A stretch of 64,000 bases of DNA. Source: Mageeibacillus indolicus UPII9-5. Lineage in GTDB: Bacteria; Bacillota; Clostridia; Saccharofermentanales; Fastidiosipilaceae. Both the position numbers and the translations under genes were made by a program. This document shows, in pieces, positions 38,593-46,526 of the stretch; position 1 is the first letter of the stretch; each line of letters opens with the position of its first letter. The notes under the pieces are model-generated. The model saw nothing but the letters and a program-made list of their open reading frames with translations. It made no database searches and was not told the origin of the DNA. The DNA is taken from NCBI RefSeq assembly GCF_000025225.2, contig NC_013895.2:248001-312000 (forward strand), given 5' to 3'.

Positions 38593-39081
38593 ATGAAATC
38601 AGATACGGGGCGTGACTCGCGGCGGTTTATCCAAAAAATAGACGTGTTGTACTTGGTACTGCTGCTCTTGACCGCTGGTAGTGCTTGGTACTTATTCTAT
38701 TTTAACGCTCCGGCTGCTGCAGAAGCCCGGGTGTTTGTCGGCCAAAAAATCGTAATGCGTATTGCTTTGCGACCGGGCCAAGCTGAGCGAGAACTAAGCG
38801 TTCCGCATACGGCGGTAAAACTGCGTCTGACTTCGGATGGAGGGATTGCTTTTGCGTCAAGCGACTGTCCGGATAAGATTTGTGTACGCAGTGGAGTTTT
38901 ACGTTTCCCCGGCCAAAGTGCCGCCTGTTTGCCCAATCGAGTTGTTATTCGCCTTTTTTCGACACATGAAGCCGAAAGGGCGGGGAACGCAGATGTGCCG
39001 GATATGGTCAGCGGTGGTAGAGGGGCAGGTTTGCGGCCAACTAATAGTGAGGAAGGAAAACTTGCCCGGAGAACAAAATGA
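38593..39081 (+). CDS. NusG domain II-containing membrane-anchored protein
   Basis: A 162-residue protein from the chosen ATG at 38593, just after the hbd stop; an earlier in-frame ATG lies inside hbd and is unlikely. It has one N-terminal TM (VLYLVLLLLTAGSAWYLFYF) and an extracytoplasmic NusG-II-type domain with DCPDKICVRSG and an AACLPNRVVI segment. In many clostridia this gene precedes a Gx-transporter/HepS gene, as here, near quinone or FMN-related redox genes; its biochemical role is not established. The C-terminal ~40 residues look disordered. It overlaps the next gene by 4 bp (ATGA). Confidence 0.85.
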   Translation: MKSDTGRDSRRFIQKIDVLYLVLLLLTAGSAWYLFYFNAPAAAEARVFVGQKIVMRIALRPGQAERELSVPHTAVKLRLTSDGGIAFASSDCPDKICVRSGVLRFPGQSAACLPNRVVIRLFSTHEAERAGNADVPDMVSGGRGAGLRPTNSEEGKLARRTK

Positions 39082-39623
39082 ATAATCCGATGATGTCCGG
39101 CGGAAACAAGATGACCCGTCGAGGTACAACTAAATTAGCTTATCTCGGGCTGATGGCGGCTATGCTGATCGTATTAGGCATTTTGGAAAGCTGGCTGCCA
39201 CCGCCGCCTGTGGCTGTACCGTTGCGGTATGGCTTAGCTAACCTTGTAGTTATGTTTGCCCTGTGTTTCCTGCCGAAGTCTTATAGTATCTATTTAGCTG
39301 CGACTAAAGTACTCATTGCGCTTATCTGGCGAGGTCCGGTGGCTGCTGCGCTTAGCTTAGGTGGCACCGTCTTTGCTTGGGTTGGGGTTAGTCTTCTGTT
39401 ACTGCTGCCGCCGCGCCGGGTCAGCTACTTTTTTCTTTGCATCAGCTCGGCCTTTTTACACAACTTGGGTCAGTTGGCTGTGCTGAGCCTGTTGCCCCTC
39501 GGTGTAACTGTAGGCATTATTTATCCATATTTAATCGTTGTTTCATTACTGACCGGTGCTTTAAATGCGGCGCTGTTTCGTGTGCTTTTGCCGTTTTGGC
39601 GCAGAGCTGCTTCATCCAAATAA
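39078..39623 (+). CDS. Gx transporter family protein / heptaprenyl diphosphate synthase component I-like (HepS)
   Basis: A 181-residue integral membrane protein with 5-6 hydrophobic segments. It shows the family pattern LAYLGLMAAMLIVLGILESWLPPPP, then VPLRYGLANLVVMFAL and KVLIALIWRGPVAAALSLGG. These proteins resemble ECF-type S components; the old name heptaprenyl diphosphate synthase component I may be misleading because no catalytic motif is visible. It is translationally coupled (4-bp overlap) to the NusG-II gene, and the two probably work together. Confidence 0.85.
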   Translation: MNNPMMSGGNKMTRRGTTKLAYLGLMAAMLIVLGILESWLPPPPVAVPLRYGLANLVVMFALCFLPKSYSIYLAATKVLIALIWRGPVAAALSLGGTVFAWVGVSLLLLLPPRRVSYFFLCISSAFLHNLGQLAVLSLLPLGVTVGIIYPYLIVVSLLTGALNAALFRVLLPFWRRAASSK

Positions 39624-39769
39624 AAATATCGTAAAGTATCAATTTGCACAATTTTAAGAAGAAAAATTCGTCTTTTGTACATATTTACAGCCTAAAAGTT
39701 AAGCTATATCATGAGTTTAGATAGATATAATCATTTTAGTATTTACATTCTGTGGGGAAGGTAATTAAA

Positions 39770-40714
39770 ATGTTCAGAAAATTTTTTATCATGGTTACTG
39801 CGCTTTTAATTATTACTAATCTAGCGAGCTGTTCCGGTGGCGTTGCCTCGGCGCCTGCAGAAACTACAGGTGCGACAACTGCTCAGCCCTCTAAAGCGGA
39901 AGAAAAATTGTCTGTCCCCAAAATAAACGCAGAACAGTTACGTGTTCTGCAGGCCGACCCGGAAATATTTAAATTTTCCGGGACTGCTAAAGATCAGCCG
40001 GAAATGGATTTACCAAACTATTACAAGAAGACGTTTTTCTTATTTAAATCACCCAAAGATGAGGATTATAAATTACTGACAGATAAAGATGGAAACATTA
40101 TAGAGTTTGTGCCGCCCATGTTGGACATGGATCCTAATGAGCCGGTGCCGGTGGCGATGATGCAAAAGAAATATACGGAAATCATTGCTGATTTAAAAAA
40201 AGTAAAACTTTTATCTGATGAATATGTCTTGGAATTTAAAACAAAGCCAAGTGCGATGAATCATTTTTTTGCGGTTGTTGGAACAAAAAGATTGCCCGGC
40301 GGCTTGGTGCAAAATGGTGACTTGATTTATATAAGGGGCGAATTTACACGTGATAAATATGCGATTCAGTATGAGAAACAGCAAGGCTATCAGGTAAGTA
40401 AAGAGCAGCTGAGTAAGATAATTCCGCGCGAAAAGATTATTGCGAAGTTTAAAGAGAAACATTACAAACAGTGGATGGACAAATTTGAGCTGAAAACAGA
40501 TTTGTATAGTGGAGGTACATACGGGGAATTTTTTTCTCCGGAAACGCCTTACTATGATCTGTCGATAGATAACTGCTTGCACTATGTCTATGATGCACTG
40601 ACCGGGGAGGAAAAGGAAGATTTACCCGGTGACGGCTGCATTATTCAGGACAAGCAAGGGAACATTTATTATCCGGAAGATGAAATGACACGCAAGGCTG
40701 GGGCAGCTAACTGA
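39770..40714 (+). CDS. Lipoprotein of unknown function
   Basis: I do not recognise this family. The 314-residue precursor (start at 39770, with GGGGAAGG 8 bp upstream; a GTG at 39752 would lie within that site's leader) has a signal peptide and lipobox LASC with Cys21. A Thr/Ala/Glu-rich linker (24-50) is followed by a charged, alpha/beta-looking domain with many Lys, Asp, Glu and Tyr and no cysteine pairs. No repeats are seen. A -10-like TATAAT (39726-39731) lies upstream without a clear -35. A second unrelated lipoprotein follows, so the two may form an envelope-associated pair. Confidence 0.75.
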   Translation: MFRKFFIMVTALLIITNLASCSGGVASAPAETTGATTAQPSKAEEKLSVPKINAEQLRVLQADPEIFKFSGTAKDQPEMDLPNYYKKTFFLFKSPKDEDYKLLTDKDGNIIEFVPPMLDMDPNEPVPVAMMQKKYTEIIADLKKVKLLSDEYVLEFKTKPSAMNHFFAVVGTKRLPGGLVQNGDLIYIRGEFTRDKYAIQYEKQQGYQVSKEQLSKIIPREKIIAKFKEKHYKQWMDKFELKTDLYSGGTYGEFFSPETPYYDLSIDNCLHYVYDALTGEEKEDLPGDGCIIQDKQGNIYYPEDEMTRKAGAAN

Positions 40715-40742
40715 CAGGTTGACAGCACTGCAATCCTAATAA

Positions 40743-40790
40743 GTCGGAATCGTGCTCGCCTAAGTCCTGATCCGATTCCGACAAAAATTT
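40743..40790 (+). terminator. Terminator-like hairpin after the first lipoprotein
   Basis: GTCGGAATCG pairs with CGATTCCGAC (10 bp, 20-nt loop), followed by AAAAATTT rather than a strong T-run. Confidence 0.5.
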
Positions 40791-40907
40791 CAGTGTGCTG
40801 CCAATTTTCTCGTATCTATATGCTGATTACACAATTTAAAAATGATTTTATTTATTATAAATGAATATATATGCATGCCGAATAATAGGTGGTAACATAT
40901 AGACAAA

Positions 40908-40935
40908 TAGACATGTTGATCGCGTATAGCATAAT
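40908..40935 (+). promoter_or_regulatory. Promoter of the second lipoprotein
   Basis: A -35 TAGACA (40908-40913), a 16-bp spacer and a -10 CATAAT (40930-40935). The start codon follows a GAGGAGG site 17-25 bp downstream. Confidence 0.5.
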
Positions 40936-40951
40936 TTATTGAGGAGGTTCC

Positions 40952-42238
40952 ATGAAAAAAATATTGTCAACTGCAGTAATCCTCACGACCATAATGATGT
41001 TAACTGTTTCTTGTAATGAAACAACTAAGCAAACAAATGAAAGCATGACGGCTGCAGCGAATGTGGCTGATTGCAGTGATGAAAACGGCACGAACAACCA
41101 TTCTGATTCTCCAGCCTCCTCTAAAGATAATTCGTCAGCCAGAAAAAAGAAAATTGATACGGCAACCGTAAAGTTGAACAAACTGCCTTTACCGCCGGAA
41201 TTGTCGGATCTGACGACACCTGACCTGCCCGGCTACCCTCATGCTGAATTATTGACAATGGACGGCGACAATTTGATCTTGGATATTGGGGCAATTTCTT
41301 TAAGTGGAATATTCGGCCGCAGCAAAGGAATTTATTCATATAATGTCAAAGATCAGAAATTGGTGACGTTGAAGGATCTTTCTGAAGAAGAAAATAGAGT
41401 CTGGGCAGCACAAACCGCGGAAGACTGCCTATATTATCTTACCGTCGGTTCAAAAGACGGGAAAATTGGGTTGTGGAGCAAACCTGAAAAAGACAAGGCA
41501 GTTTTTGTAAAGGAAATACCGAGTATAGATAATTTAAACCTGATGCCGCTGTTGATAAAACTCTCTGGTAAGGTTTACGTGATATATGGTGAGAAGAACG
41601 GAGAAAAGTATCGCATTAATTTTGCGCAAGTTGAGGCCGGACAGATAAAGCAGGTTTGCAGCTATGATTGCTGGATGTTTGATGACAATCGCGAAGTGCC
41701 GCAAAATATACCTGTTGTTGGTGCTTTACGTCCGGACGGTGGACAAAATGATTGGGTGTTCCTGAGCAATGTTGGCTCAGGCAACAAGAAATATTTAATT
41801 AAGTTTGACGGAGAAAAGCTAACGGAGGCGGAGTTGCCCTGCGCGGCCGAGATAGCCTATAATTTCGGAGATCTGAATGTCATGAAGGGTGGGTTGACCA
41901 ATCGGAATGACGGATCAAATTTTGTCGACGTGACGGTCTACGATTGGGCTGAAAAAATGGTTGTGGCCGAACAAAAACACGTTCCAGAATTTTATCGGGC
42001 ACAGGCGATTTCTTCTTCAGTCGGTGTTGTGCTCGGTGCAGCTAATACCAATTACGCTTTGAATTTATTTGAAATTACCGGCAATGCAATAAAAATAGGC
42101 AAGACCCTCGGAAATTTGGATGTATCGGCACGTTTCTATGCTGGGACAAACGCAATATATGCTTGGGTGCTAAGTTATGGGGAGAAGACAAGTAAAAATG
42201 AATTGTATTCTATAACTTGGTCAGCGACAGACAAGTAA
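40952..42238 (+). CDS. Lipoprotein of unknown function, possibly beta-propeller-like
   Basis: A 428-residue precursor with a KKI start and lipobox TVSC (Cys21). After a Thr/Ser/Asn-rich linker (22-70), the rest is beta-rich and carries repeated patterns of the kind LDIGAISLSG..., DCLYYLTVGSKDGKIGLWS, KVYVIYGEKNGEK, DWVFLSNVGSGNKKYLIKF. Such repeats are compatible with a propeller of WD/quinoprotein type, but I cannot prove it and no catalytic residues stand out. A strong GGAGG site supports the start. It ends at a bidirectional terminator facing the yfhO-like gene. Confidence 0.75.
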   Translation: MKKILSTAVILTTIMMLTVSCNETTKQTNESMTAAANVADCSDENGTNNHSDSPASSKDNSSARKKKIDTATVKLNKLPLPPELSDLTTPDLPGYPHAELLTMDGDNLILDIGAISLSGIFGRSKGIYSYNVKDQKLVTLKDLSEEENRVWAAQTAEDCLYYLTVGSKDGKIGLWSKPEKDKAVFVKEIPSIDNLNLMPLLIKLSGKVYVIYGEKNGEKYRINFAQVEAGQIKQVCSYDCWMFDDNREVPQNIPVVGALRPDGGQNDWVFLSNVGSGNKKYLIKFDGEKLTEAELPCAAEIAYNFGDLNVMKGGLTNRNDGSNFVDVTVYDWAEKMVVAEQKHVPEFYRAQAISSSVGVVLGAANTNYALNLFEITGNAIKIGKTLGNLDVSARFYAGTNAIYAWVLSYGEKTSKNELYSITWSATDK

Positions 42239-42298
42239 AATCAAGGCAGACGGAAAAATATGTAGGAATTGTGCTAACCTTGAATTTAGCACTGCATT

Positions 42299-42346
42299 AA
42301 CCCTGAGTTTAGGCTAGGCTTGAACTCAGGGTTTTGTCTGTTTTTT
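42299..42346. terminator. Bidirectional terminator between the convergent lipoprotein and YfhO genes
   Basis: AACCCTGAGTT pairs with AACTCAGGGTT, followed on the plus strand by TTGTCTGTTTTTT. The minus-strand stem includes the stop codon of the YfhO gene (42326-42328). Confidence 0.75.
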
Positions 42347-44848
42347 CAATCTGGCGAAACCACGGATCGAGATGCCGATATACAAAAGAGTAATCACCAG
42401 CCCTAAGCTTGAAATAATCAAACCTTCTTTAAGCCCGATGACTTTATAACTGAGTTCAATTTCGTTTGCACCCCGAGCTAGGGGCAAAACCATCAACCCA
42501 CCCATGTTCTGCGGCACGAACTTTTTGCCGTTAACCGTAGCACGCCAACCTTTATCCCAAGGAACGGAAAGCAAACAAGCGGTAGCCCGATTTTGGGGAG
42601 CGTCTAGCCGGAACTTTAATCCATGTGTGCTAAAAGTAAAATCATAGCCGGCCATCTTTTTCCGTTCAGCCAGATCTAAGTGCGCCTGTTTGGTATTGAA
42701 ACGGTATACTTCTTGCGGAGTTAAATGACGCAGGCGCCCGGTTATGTAGTCAGGGGCTGGGCTTTCTGCTTGCCCGGAGGTCGGCCGGGCAGCGTTGGGA
42801 TGGACAGCGTCGCCGCTTTGTTTGATCAATTCGTGGAAATTTTGCGGACTGACCAAAGCTCGCAACAAAAGTCGCGGTTTTTGCTTGTTTTCAAGGGTCA
42901 TGAAAGTGTCAGGACCAATGTAACTATCGTGAGCGACGGCTATAGGCAGGGCTTCGTTTTGCTGATATACGTAAGTGGAACCGTACGCGTGCTTGGCTTG
43001 CCAAATAGGTTTGAACGGCAATTTTTGCGTAGAAACAGTATATTTTACGCCCAAAAGTTTTTGAGTCCAGTAATCGTCATTGCGAGAAATCACAAAACGC
43101 GAGCTGCCGATGAATTTATAAAAGCGTGGGATTGATCCGTTGACTGTACTGATAAATGAGCTAACAGATGGCAGATAGGCGACTAATGTATTGTTGGAGC
43201 GATCATCAAAGCTTTTTACGCGGTATCCATTTAATTCATGCGAATATTTATTGCTAAATTCTATCAAGTCAAGTCCGGCGGTAACAGTAGAATGATGTGC
43301 TTCACGCGGTAAGGTTCGCAAGCTGAAATTTTGAGTCATACTTATATGCCAAACATGGGTTACGATTATTGCCAAGGTCATACCGACCGCTAAACACCGC
43401 TTGAATCCGGCACTGACAGGATTTTCGAGTAATAAATCGGGGCGACGGCGTAACTCACGCATGGTATAAAATTTCCCGGCGCGCAGTGGATATAGCAACA
43501 ATCCACCGCTGAGTAATGCTGAAACCAAAGTTATGAGCGCATAGATCAGAAATGGCTCGGCCCGTGTTATTTGCCCGAATTGAGTTGAATAATTGTGGGC
43601 AAAAAGGTAGTGTGTCAGCATCGCGACGATGACCAACAAATTAAATATTGCTGCATTAATTTTAAGTTGAAAGCTGATCTTTTCTGCTGAAGTAAGAACC
43701 ATTCCTGCAGCTAGACAGAACATTAGATTGAGCATATAGAACCAGCGTGCATAATAAGCCGGATTCATGGCGTAAAAAAAGGCGTTAAATATAGGCACGG
43801 CGGCGAAAATAAGAAGTACCGCCAAAAGCATTTTTAGCCAAAACCAAGCCTTCTTTTTATGGAAGAAAAAGATTATAAGCGGCAGACATCCGAGAAACGG
43901 AAGATAAGCTGACATCGAAGTGTAGCCGGAAAAATATGATGTTATTTCGCCGGCCATCATATCAGCCGGGAAAAATATCGCTTTCAGCAGATTAATATAG
44001 ATGTCAAACCCGAAGGTGAAGGCCGATCTGAAATTGAACATGTAGTCTAAACGTGGGTTAGTTAAGGTCCAGATGGCAGCCGGTAAGAGCATGAAGGCAC
44101 TGAGCATGCCGCCTAAAATACCTTCAAAAAGGCAACGTGGTAGGGCGCGTAAGGCACTGCGCAGATCAACGGACACAAAGCGACAAATAAAATAAATAAT
44201 CAAGAAGACAAATTCCCCTACGAAGAAAAAATAGTTCAGCACAGCGGAAAAAGCTACCATGATTAATAAAAGGCCTCGCCGTCCCTCGGTTACCGCTTTT
44301 TCCAAAGCAAGCAGCAAAAGCGGAAAAAATGCCACCACATCGTGGAAATGATTGAACATAAGGTTGATGACCTGAAATCCGGAAAAGGCGTATGCCATGG
44401 CAACAATGCTTGCAATGCCGGAGTCCTTGATAAATCTACGTAAATATAAGTAGGCGCACAGGGCGGCAACTACATATTTAAGCATCAATAAATAGGGCAT
44501 CAGGTAGGGGAAAAGTGCAGCTGGAAATGGTAGGGTGAGCCAAAAGAATGGACTGCCCAGATTGTAGAAAGCAAACATACCGATGAAACTGCCACCTAAA
44601 TCGACCTGCCAATTCCAAAAAACATCGCCGCGTTTAATCGCTGTATTGGCGAGCATATTAAAAGATGTCTGTTGCTCGTTAAAGTCGGCCACCAAGGTGA
44701 AAATACCGCCGTTTTTCAGGGTGAACGGTAGGAAAATTACCGCGGCGGTCAGTGCTGCCCAGAATAACAGCTTGAGCAAGGCGCGGCGTTCGGCTGCTCT
44801 TTGATTAGGATCTAAGGGAAGGTTGGATAGTGACGGCATATCAGGCAT
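42326..44848 (-). CDS. yfhO: YfhO family membrane protein (GT-C-like glycosyltransferase)
   Basis: An 840-residue polytopic protein with about 12 hydrophobic segments in the first 480 residues, a further one near 490-510 and a C-terminal TM, with a long extracellular segment (about 515-805). Visible features fit YfhO: an early acidic loop, FHDVVAFFPLLLLALEKAV, and a PAYYARWFYMLNLMFCLAAG stretch. In B. subtilis and Listeria, YfhO-type proteins transfer GlcNAc to lipoteichoic acid on the outer face, using undecaprenyl-P-sugar made by a CsbB-type enzyme. The gene here lies directly after exactly such an enzyme (start and stop overlap), which supports that function; the sugar and acceptor are inferred. 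Confidence 0.88.
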   Translation of the reverse strand: MPDMPSLSNLPLDPNQRAAERRALLKLLFWAALTAAVIFLPFTLKNGGIFTLVADFNEQQTSFNMLANTAIKRGDVFWNWQVDLGGSFIGMFAFYNLGSPFFWLTLPFPAALFPYLMPYLLMLKYVVAALCAYLYLRRFIKDSGIASIVAMAYAFSGFQVINLMFNHFHDVVAFFPLLLLALEKAVTEGRRGLLLIMVAFSAVLNYFFFVGEFVFLIIYFICRFVSVDLRSALRALPRCLFEGILGGMLSAFMLLPAAIWTLTNPRLDYMFNFRSAFTFGFDIYINLLKAIFFPADMMAGEITSYFSGYTSMSAYLPFLGCLPLIIFFFHKKKAWFWLKMLLAVLLIFAAVPIFNAFFYAMNPAYYARWFYMLNLMFCLAAGMVLTSAEKISFQLKINAAIFNLLVIVAMLTHYLFAHNYSTQFGQITRAEPFLIYALITLVSALLSGGLLLYPLRAGKFYTMRELRRRPDLLLENPVSAGFKRCLAVGMTLAIIVTHVWHISMTQNFSLRTLPREAHHSTVTAGLDLIEFSNKYSHELNGYRVKSFDDRSNNTLVAYLPSVSSFISTVNGSIPRFYKFIGSSRFVISRNDDYWTQKLLGVKYTVSTQKLPFKPIWQAKHAYGSTYVYQQNEALPIAVAHDSYIGPDTFMTLENKQKPRLLLRALVSPQNFHELIKQSGDAVHPNAARPTSGQAESPAPDYITGRLRHLTPQEVYRFNTKQAHLDLAERKKMAGYDFTFSTHGLKFRLDAPQNRATACLLSVPWDKGWRATVNGKKFVPQNMGGLMVLPLARGANEIELSYKVIGLKEGLIISSLGLVITLLYIGISIRGFARLKKQTKP

Positions 44849-44849
44849 A

Positions 44850-45827
44850 TCAGATTACCTTTGAAGCATCTTCGCTCGGGTGTGACAAAAAGTCACTGAT
44901 AAAATAGCGCGGCCGTTTTTTTACTTCCACGTACAGGCGACCTACATATTCCCCAAGCATGCCTAGGGCGGTGAGCAATAAGCCGGTGCAAAACGCGATG
45001 AAAAGACCGAGCCAAACGAACGGGTTGACCTGCCTGCCGCAGCAATGGCAGATCAGACTTACCAACAGTCCGACGATGCTGCCGCCTAAACCGACCGCTC
45101 CGACCGGCAGAATCCAACTAAGAAGTTTGTCGCTAAAATCTAGTAGACCGTTTTTGGCCAAGCGCAACATGGCACGCAAAGGGTATTTACTTTCGCCTGC
45201 CATGCGGGAATGACGTTCATAGTATACTATAGTTGACTTAAAGCCGATCAGCGGTATCAGGCCGCGCAAATAGAGAAAACGTTCAGGATACTCGGCCAAA
45301 GCGTTGATGACCCGACGGCTTAGCAGACGACAGTCAGCGTGGTTATCGATAATTTCAGCACCCAGACGCTGCTGCAAATGATAAAAAGCCAAGGCCGTGT
45401 GACGTTTGAAGAAACTGTCGGTTTCGCGTGAGCAGCGAACTCCGTACACAACTTCATAGCCTTGAATAAACCTGTCGATCATTTCGGCGATTACTTTCGG
45501 GTCATCTTGCAAGTCTACGTCCATTGAAATTACGGCATCGGCAAAACGGGCAGCCGTCATCAATCCCGCGTGCAGGGCATTTTGGTGACCACGATTACGG
45601 CTCAATGAAACAGCTTCGACTAGCGTGTTTTGGTTGTACAAATCGTTCAAAACATCCCAAGTGTGGTCCTTGGAGCCGTCATTGATGAATAAAATGCGAC
45701 TGGTGGCGGAAATTTTGCCGGAATCGATTAGGTTTTGCATTATCTTGAGCAGAATCGGTGTGGAAATTGGTAAAACTTCTTCTTCATTAAAGCAAGGAAT
45801 TGCCAAATATATACAAGGTGTAAGCAT
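44850..45827 (-). CDS. Glycosyltransferase family 2, GtrB/CsbB-like undecaprenyl-phosphate sugar transferase
   Basis: A 325-residue membrane-associated enzyme expected to attach a sugar from a UDP-sugar to undecaprenyl phosphate. The GT-A domain starts with IPCFNEEEVLPIS, and contains INDGSKDHTW, SLSRNRGHQNALHAGL, the metal-binding MDVDLQDDP (DxD, near 100) and GVRCSRETD. Two C-terminal TM hairpin helices (WILPVGAVGLGGSIVGLLVSLI; FVWLGLFIAFCTGLLLTALGMLGEYVGRLY) are diagnostic of the GtrB/DPMS group. It forms a two-gene operon with YfhO. Good GGGAGCC site before the start. Confidence 0.93.
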   Translation of the reverse strand: MLTPCIYLAIPCFNEEEVLPISTPILLKIMQNLIDSGKISATSRILFINDGSKDHTWDVLNDLYNQNTLVEAVSLSRNRGHQNALHAGLMTAARFADAVISMDVDLQDDPKVIAEMIDRFIQGYEVVYGVRCSRETDSFFKRHTALAFYHLQQRLGAEIIDNHADCRLLSRRVINALAEYPERFLYLRGLIPLIGFKSTIVYYERHSRMAGESKYPLRAMLRLAKNGLLDFSDKLLSWILPVGAVGLGGSIVGLLVSLICHCCGRQVNPFVWLGLFIAFCTGLLLTALGMLGEYVGRLYVEVKKRPRYFISDFLSHPSEDASKVI

Positions 45828-45865
45828 GTAAGGCTCCCAAAAAATATAAAAAATATAGTGAGAAT

Positions 45866-45894
45866 ATATTAGGCCAAAATTTTGCGACTGGCAA
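45866..45894 (-). promoter_or_regulatory. Promoter of the GT2-yfhO operon
   Basis: On the minus strand, a -35 TTGCCA (45894-45889), a 17-bp spacer and a -10 TAATAT (45871-45866) lie ~40 bp before the start. Confidence 0.5.
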
Positions 45895-45953
45895 GTTTAG
45901 CCGCAATTGTGGTAACATGAATTGAAGGAAAATATGCATTTATGGAGGTTAAC

Positions 45954-46526
45954 ATGGCGGCATTAAATGATTTTTCAACGTTTGATTTATATAGTGATGA
46001 TTCGTTAATTTTTATTATAGATGAGCAGGAAAAACTGGTTCCGGCGTTGCTCAACGGTCAGGCGGCAGTCGAGCGAACAGCTTTACTTTTGCAGGCGGCG
46101 GCCGAATTACAAATTCCGGTAATTAAAACGGAACAATATCCCAAGGGCCTAGGCGAAACGGTCGAGCCGATCAAAAGTCTGTGTGCAAAGGTTGATACTG
46201 CCTGTTATGAGAAACTGGATTTTAATGCGATCAGCAATGAGATCCGCACCAAGTTGCGGCTGAGTGGTCGCCAAAGGATCTTGATTACCGGTGGCGAGGC
46301 TCATATTTGCGTTTTACAAACAGTGCGTGCGTTGCTCAAGCAAGGGTATTTCGTTTTTGTGGCGGCGGATGCCATCGCTTCACGTCACCAGTTCGATTAT
46401 GACATTGCTTTAAAGCAGATGAGAGATATGGGAGCTGTAATAACTACTACTGAAACCGTCATTTATGATTGGCTCAAACAGGCAGGTACCCCAGCCTTTA
46501 AGCATCTGGTTAAATTAATCAAATGA
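45954..46526 (+). CDS. Isochorismatase-family cysteine hydrolase
   Basis: A 190-residue protein with the isochorismatase/nicotinamidase fold. The catalytic set is Asp23 (FIIDEQEKL), Lys87 (CYEKLDF) and Cys119 (GGEAHICVLQT), all present. The start at 45954 has GGAGG 5 bp upstream; the in-frame ATG at 45942 lies within that site. The usual aromatic/Zn ligands of true nicotinamidases (DxH) are not evident, so the substrate is probably another amide or an isochorismate-like ether. Its stop codon overlaps the next start by ATGA. The nearby chorismate mutase raises a link to chorismate metabolism, which is only inference. Confidence 0.88.
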   Translation: MAALNDFSTFDLYSDDSLIFIIDEQEKLVPALLNGQAAVERTALLLQAAAELQIPVIKTEQYPKGLGETVEPIKSLCAKVDTACYEKLDFNAISNEIRTKLRLSGRQRILITGGEAHICVLQTVRALLKQGYFVFVAADAIASRHQFDYDIALKQMRDMGAVITTTETVIYDWLKQAGTPAFKHLVKLIK

